DNA of 7,785 nucleotides, from the NCBI GenBank assembly GCA_937890485.1, contig CALBXN010000088.1, forward strand, positions 1 through 7,785, read 5' to 3'. The notes under the pieces are model-generated. The model made no database searches. It was not told where the DNA came from and was given only the letters and a program-made list of their open reading frames with translations. Below are positions 4,616 to 7,785 of the stretch, piece after piece (position 1 is the first letter of the stretch; every line of letters begins with the position of its first letter). The position numbers were made by a program, and so were the translations under genes. This stretch comes from an uncultured Treponema sp. GTDB lineage: Bacteria; Spirochaetota; Spirochaetia; Treponematales; Treponemataceae.

Positions 4616-7600
4616 TTATTGTACGTTAAAAGTATGTACGACACGCACACGATAACTACTATTCTTAGGATCACCATAACCAGTATATTCTTTAGAGTAA
4701 CTATCATATTCTAGACACCTGCAATAGTAGTATTGAGATTCGGACTGGGAACTACTCCAATAACTTTTAGTTCCAAAAGTAGAACCGTTCACGTAACTTA
4801 AAGATGAATCTAAAATATCTTTATAATAATAGGTCATATAATCAAGTTCATATATACTTGGTACATACCAGCCTTCCTCATAATCTGTTCCTTCTAATCC
4901 TGCAGTAACTCCATAATTTATTGCAAAATTAAAAACTGGATAATATTTAGCAGCATCTAAAGTACCAATTGGATCAATACTGCAAATATAATCCCAGTTA
5001 TCACTTCCGTCCATATCTCCACTTGTTGTAGTTCCTTGGATTTCTGTAAAGTTTGTATTATAGCCTGTTGTTCCGCTTGGTGCCCATTTTAAGTCTCCAC
5101 TTTCTTTTAATCCTAATCCTAAAACTTTTGTACTATATACATTATAAACAATTGCAATTACACTTTCTTTTTCTGCTGTAGTTAAAGATTTATACTTATG
5201 AAGAATATATCCATCTTTTGTAATATAGTCTCCAATATCAATATATGTAACTTCTAAAACCTTTGTTATTGTAGAACTTGCGTAGTTTATTGTAATTGTA
5301 TAATAAAAATCTTTTTCAGTATCATTTACATTTGGTACTTTTATAGAAAGATAAGCATTACAGTCATCTTCAATTCTTAATATTGAAGTTTCAACTACAG
5401 AAGAATCTTCTGCACAAGAAAAAGTAAACATTTCAGGGAGAACCCCTTCTGACATAAAGTTTCTACCTTTAACCAATACTTCTATTGTTTTTCCTTTATT
5501 TCCATATTTAATAACATCTAAAGGTATTTCTTCAAATTTTGGAATATCATACACCCATAATTCTGTTGTTGTTAACGACTGAATTTCATCAAAGAATACT
5601 TTTACAGTATAGTGTTCATCATCAGAAGGTACAGGTATTTCTACATCAAAACTTGTAGTTGCTTTATTTAAGCTTCTTGTATCTACATTTATATCTTGTC
5701 CGTATTGTACTCCTTTTCTATCAAACAATCTAATTTTAATTTCATGTGCTGTATCAAAATTAGTTCCTGTTAAAGTTGCAATAGTTTTAGTAGCAGGGTT
5801 TACATCATAAACTAAAATTTGGCTATTACTTAATGTAATATTTGTTAAATCTGCAGCGGTAGAAACATTTATATTTTTTGTAGGATTATTTAATACATAA
5901 CCACATAGTCTTACTTTTACAGTATAGTTAATTCCTTCTACAGTCGCATTTGCATTACTTGGAATTACAACAGTTGCAGTTGCTTTATTATTTTCTACAT
6001 CAATTTCTGCAACACCATTTGCAATAACAGAATTTCCTAAATAAACATAAATTTTTATTGTAGGATCAATTTCTTGCTCAATTTTATCAAAGTTATTTCC
6101 ATAAATTGTTGCTATAACATTTCTATTTGTATCACTTCCAGAAAGATGAACTCTGTCTAATTCTAAAGAATAAACACTTGGTCCTTCTGTAGCAATAATT
6201 GTAGAAACTAAGCCATTGCTTTTATTTCCTGCAATATCTACTGCACAAACTTTGAATACATACATACTACTGTCAGCTTCAACATTTTCTAGAACAAATG
6301 TTTCAAACTCTGGAACGGTATCTTCTAAAATTAAAATTCCATCTTTTGTGCAACTAATTACAACATGATCAAATTTTTCATCTGAAGGATTTTTCCAATT
6401 TAATGTAATTTTTTTATTTGGAGAACTATAATTTATAGTCAAATTACTTACAGAATCTGGGGTATTATTTAAAACATCAGAAAATAACAATGTCCACTCA
6501 CTTCCATTGTATAAATAAGAACATCCATCTGTAGTATTATAATAAGCCCAGTATAAGCTTGGTTCTTGTAATTCTGCTACATCTGAATTTTCAAAACTTC
6601 CTTTCCAAACAATGCTTACATCACTACTTCCACGAGCAAGTAATACCCATTGTGTTCCGTTATACAAGTAAGAACAACCATCCATAGAATTGTAATAAGC
6701 ATTCATAACTATTGGATTTTCAATTTCTGATTCACTTGCAAAACTTCCTAGCCAAATTATAGATACACCGTTTTCACCTGCTTCACCTTTTTCACCTTTT
6801 TCGCCGTCAACACCATCTGTTCCATCGGCACCAGCTTGTACCAACAAAACCCAACTTGTTCCGTCATAAATATATGAACAACCATCTGTTACATTGAAAT
6901 AGGCCCATAAATAATTTGGTTCACCTTTTGCAGATTCTAAAGCTTCACAAGATTCATAACTACCTTGCCAAATTAAACATGTACCGTTAATACCATTTTG
7001 ACCATCTTTTCCGTCTTCTCCTTTTTCTCCATCAGCACCAGCTTGTACCATAAGAGTCCATTCAGAACCATTGTAAATATAAGAGCATCCATCTGTTGTA
7101 TTAAAATAGGCCCATAATTTTTCAGGTGTACCTTTAGTTGCTTCTAACAATTGTGCGGACTCAAAACTTCCCTGCCATATAAGATAAGCACCGTTAGCTC
7201 CATTTTCGCCATCTTTTCCGTCTGCACCACTTTGTGCAAGTAAAGTCCAGTTTGTTCCATCATAAATGTAAGAACATCCATCTGTTGTATTAAAATAAGC
7301 CCATAAATATTCAGGATTTTCTGGTGGTAAAGCAAAACTTCCTTTCCAAATTATAGAAGTTCCGTCTTTTCCATTTTCTACAGATACACTTGAATTTACT
7401 TCTTGACTCGTAAATTCTTTTTTACCAATATCAGTTGTTTTATTTGAAGAAACTTTGATATTTTTAATTAAATATGTAAAATCCCCATTTTTAATTACAA
7501 GGCTATATTCATTGTTTTCTGTTGTTGCAGGTATTCCTGTTAAAGTAAAATATCCATCAACATCTGTCATTCCCATAAAAGATGTTCCCAAAACAGAAAC

Positions 7601-7785
7601 AATAAATCCTGCACTACCTAATTCATCATTAGCATCTGTTATTACAATTTGTCCAGTTAAACTTCCTGTTGCTGTTAATTTAAGTGCAGGAGCTCTTACA
7701 GATTTTCCATTTTCAACAACAACATTTACAGATATTGCTTTTTCTGTACTTGAATTTGAGTAAGCATAAACAGAATAGGAACCGT
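4616..7785 (-). CDS. Large modular surface protein, C-terminal part (5' end outside window)
   Basis: At least 1055 residues are visible, open to the window edge; an apparent start at 7591 is only an in-frame TTG. Numbering from the first full codon (7783): residues 1-36 are the end of a carboxypeptidase-regulatory-like beta domain, and about 40-124 a second one (GSLTGQIVITDAN...TDVDGYFTLTGIP). Five aromatic modules follow at 143-183, 200-247, 269-316, 341-384 and 390-434, then an FN3-like domain at about 442-532 ending in VDIAGNKSNG. Three IPT/TIG-like domains carry GNNF (562), GTNF (673) and GRNF (773). The C-terminal domain, from about 851, contains GTTGYNTNFT, DGSDNWDYIC, GWYVPSIYELDY and SYWSSSQ, ending RVRVVHTF. 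It resembles DUF1566, Fibrobacter major paralogous and C-type-lectin-like folds. The N-terminus, with any signal peptide or lipobox, is not visible. By architecture it is probably an exported, cell-surface ligand-binding protein. Arginine codons are mostly AGA but AGG/CGT in the last 35 residues. Confidence 0.93.
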   Translation of the reverse strand, partial: GSYSVYAYSNSSTEKAISVNVVVENGKSVRAPALKLTATGSLTGQIVITDANDELGSAGFIVSVLGTSFMGMTDVDGYFTLTGIPATTENNEYSLVIKNGDFTYLIKNIKVSSNKTTDIGKKEFTSQEVNSSVSVENGKDGTSIIWKGSFALPPENPEYLWAYFNTTDGCSYIYDGTNWTLLAQSGADGKDGENGANGAYLIWQGSFESAQLLEATKGTPEKLWAYFNTTDGCSYIYNGSEWTLMVQAGADGEKGEDGKDGQNGINGTCLIWQGSYESCEALESAKGEPNYLWAYFNVTDGCSYIYDGTSWVLLVQAGADGTDGVDGEKGEKGEAGENGVSIIWLGSFASESEIENPIVMNAYYNSMDGCSYLYNGTQWVLLARGSSDVSIVWKGSFENSDVAELQEPSLYWAYYNTTDGCSYLYNGSEWTLLFSDVLNNTPDSVSNLTINYSSPNKKITLNWKNPSDEKFDHVVISCTKDGILILEDTVPEFETFVLENVEADSSMYVFKVCAVDIAGNKSNGLVSTIIATEGPSVYSLELDRVHLSGSDTNRNVIATIYGNNFDKIEQEIDPTIKIYVYLGNSVIANGVAEIDVENNKATATVVIPSNANATVEGINYTVKVRLCGYVLNNPTKNINVSTAADLTNITLSNSQILVYDVNPATKTIATLTGTNFDTAHEIKIRLFDRKGVQYGQDINVDTRSLNKATTSFDVEIPVPSDDEHYTVKVFFDEIQSLTTTELWVYDIPKFEEIPLDVIKYGNKGKTIEVLVKGRNFMSEGVLPEMFTFSCAEDSSVVETSILRIEDDCNAYLSIKVPNVNDTEKDFYYTITINYASSTITKVLEVTYIDIGDYITKDGYILHKYKSLTTAEKESVIAIVYNVYSTKVLGLGLKESGDLKWAPSGTTGYNTNFTEIQGTTTSGDMDGSDNWDYICSIDPIGTLDAAKYYPVFNFAINYGVTAGLEGTDYEEGWYVPSIYELDYMTYYYKDILDSSLSYVNGSTFGTKSYWSSSQSESQYYYCRCLEYDSYSKEYTGYGDPKNSSYRVRVVHTFNVQ
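4619..5233 (-). other. C-terminal lectin-like domain, candidate variable region at its 3' end
   Basis: Encodes the final 205 residues of the surface protein. The order GWYVPSIYELDY, then YWSSSQ, then a Tyr/Ser/Asp/Gly-rich stretch closing with RVRVV is the layout of DUF1566-like and formylglycine-enzyme-like C-type lectin folds, including diversity-generating-retroelement targets such as Treponema denticola TvpA. In the 31 codons between YWSSSQ and RVRVV, 23 end in C or T, as expected if AAY template codons had been diversified, though an AT-rich gene also favours T endings. No reverse transcriptase or template repeat is in the window, so the retroelement link is a hypothesis. Confidence 0.55.
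6482..7357 (-). repeat. Five tandem W-x-G-S-[FY] ... DGCSY-[IL]-Y modules
   Basis: Modules are encoded at 7235-7357, 7043-7186, 6836-6979, 6632-6763 and 6482-6616. Each opens with a W-[KQL]-G-S-[FY] strand. Each then has a variable acidic segment (LPPENPE, AQLLEATKGTPE and so on), an AY[FY]N-x-x-DGCSY-[IL]-Y-[DN]-G core and a final W-[TV]-LL or W-TLM. One cysteine is kept in every DGCSY. Modules 1-3 are nearly identical over the core, also at DNA level, implying recent duplication. This looks like a small beta module of the sort found in phage tail-fibre and bacterial surface proteins; I cannot name the ligand. Confidence 0.85.
6767..7228 (-). repeat. Three collagen-like Gly-X-Y linkers
   Basis: Between modules 1-2, 2-3 and 3-4 lie Gly-X-Y runs at 7190-7228 (four triplets), 6983-7039 (six) and 6767-6832 (seven). 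All start GAD and are rich in Asp, Glu, Lys and Asn (GKDGENG, GEKGEDGKDG, GEKGEKGEAG). A short GKDG remnant precedes module 1, and no such run separates modules 4 and 5. Bacterial collagen-like runs usually trimerise; these are very short, so they may act mainly as flexible or phase-register spacers. Confidence 0.85.

Noticed and set aside
7589..7591. TTG as the start of the surface protein
   Set aside because: The frame stays open for 64 more codons to the window edge, and the TTG falls inside a continuous regulatory-like beta domain, so it is an internal Leu codon.
7144..7763. Open frames antisense to or out of frame with the surface-protein gene
   Set aside because: They are shadows of the repetitive minus-strand coding sequence; the main frame is open without a stop to the window edge.

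Overview
The window looks like spirochaete DNA, most likely from a gut- or rumen-type Treponema. This rests on low-GC, AAA/AGA-rich coding over most of its length and on a large modular surface protein whose FN3-, IPT- and C-terminal lectin-like parts resemble those I associate with intestinal treponemes. No RNA gene or taxonomic marker is present, so the assignment is an inference. Every gene I support is on the minus strand, so transcription runs from high to low coordinates.

Layout in transcription order. (1) 7785-4616: 3' part of a very large gene that runs off the window. It encodes a carboxypeptidase-regulatory-like region, five copies of a 41-48 residue aromatic module (three junctions spaced by collagen-like Gly-X-Y linkers), an FN3-like domain, three IPT/TIG-like domains, and a C-terminal domain of the DUF1566 / Fibrobacter major paralogous / C-type-lectin-like kind. 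A perfect 36-nt palindrome lies 27 nt after its stop. (2) 4467-3733: a very AT-rich gene for a 244-residue protein distantly resembling the uracil-DNA glycosylase superfamily. (3) 3732-3298: a 435-bp gap with a 99-bp inverted-repeat element, two further hairpins and degenerate direct repeats. (4) 3297-279: a compact purine operon purE-purF-purM, with gaps of 16 and 21 nt. (5) 279-1: an unrecognised gene whose start codon overlaps the purM stop by one base; it runs off the window.

PurF makes phosphoribosylamine (step 1 of IMP synthesis), PurM makes aminoimidazole ribonucleotide (AIR), and PurE acts on the carboxylated form of AIR. The cluster thus covers the first step and the two around AIR. 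purN, purL, purK, purH and purD are not in the window.

The strongest oddities are four. First, an abrupt codon-usage break inside purM: lysine is 13 AAA/1 AAG in the N-terminal part and 1 AAA/11 AAG in the C-terminal part. This suggests either intragenic recombination or an assembly chimera. Second, a PurF that keeps the catalytic Cys, oxyanion-hole and Fe-S residues but has lost both canonical glutamine-binding residues (Arg to Leu, Asp to His). Third, a lectin-like C-terminus with atypical codons followed by a palindrome, which could be the variable region of a diversity-generating retroelement located elsewhere. Fourth, the inverted-repeat and direct-repeat cluster upstream of purE.
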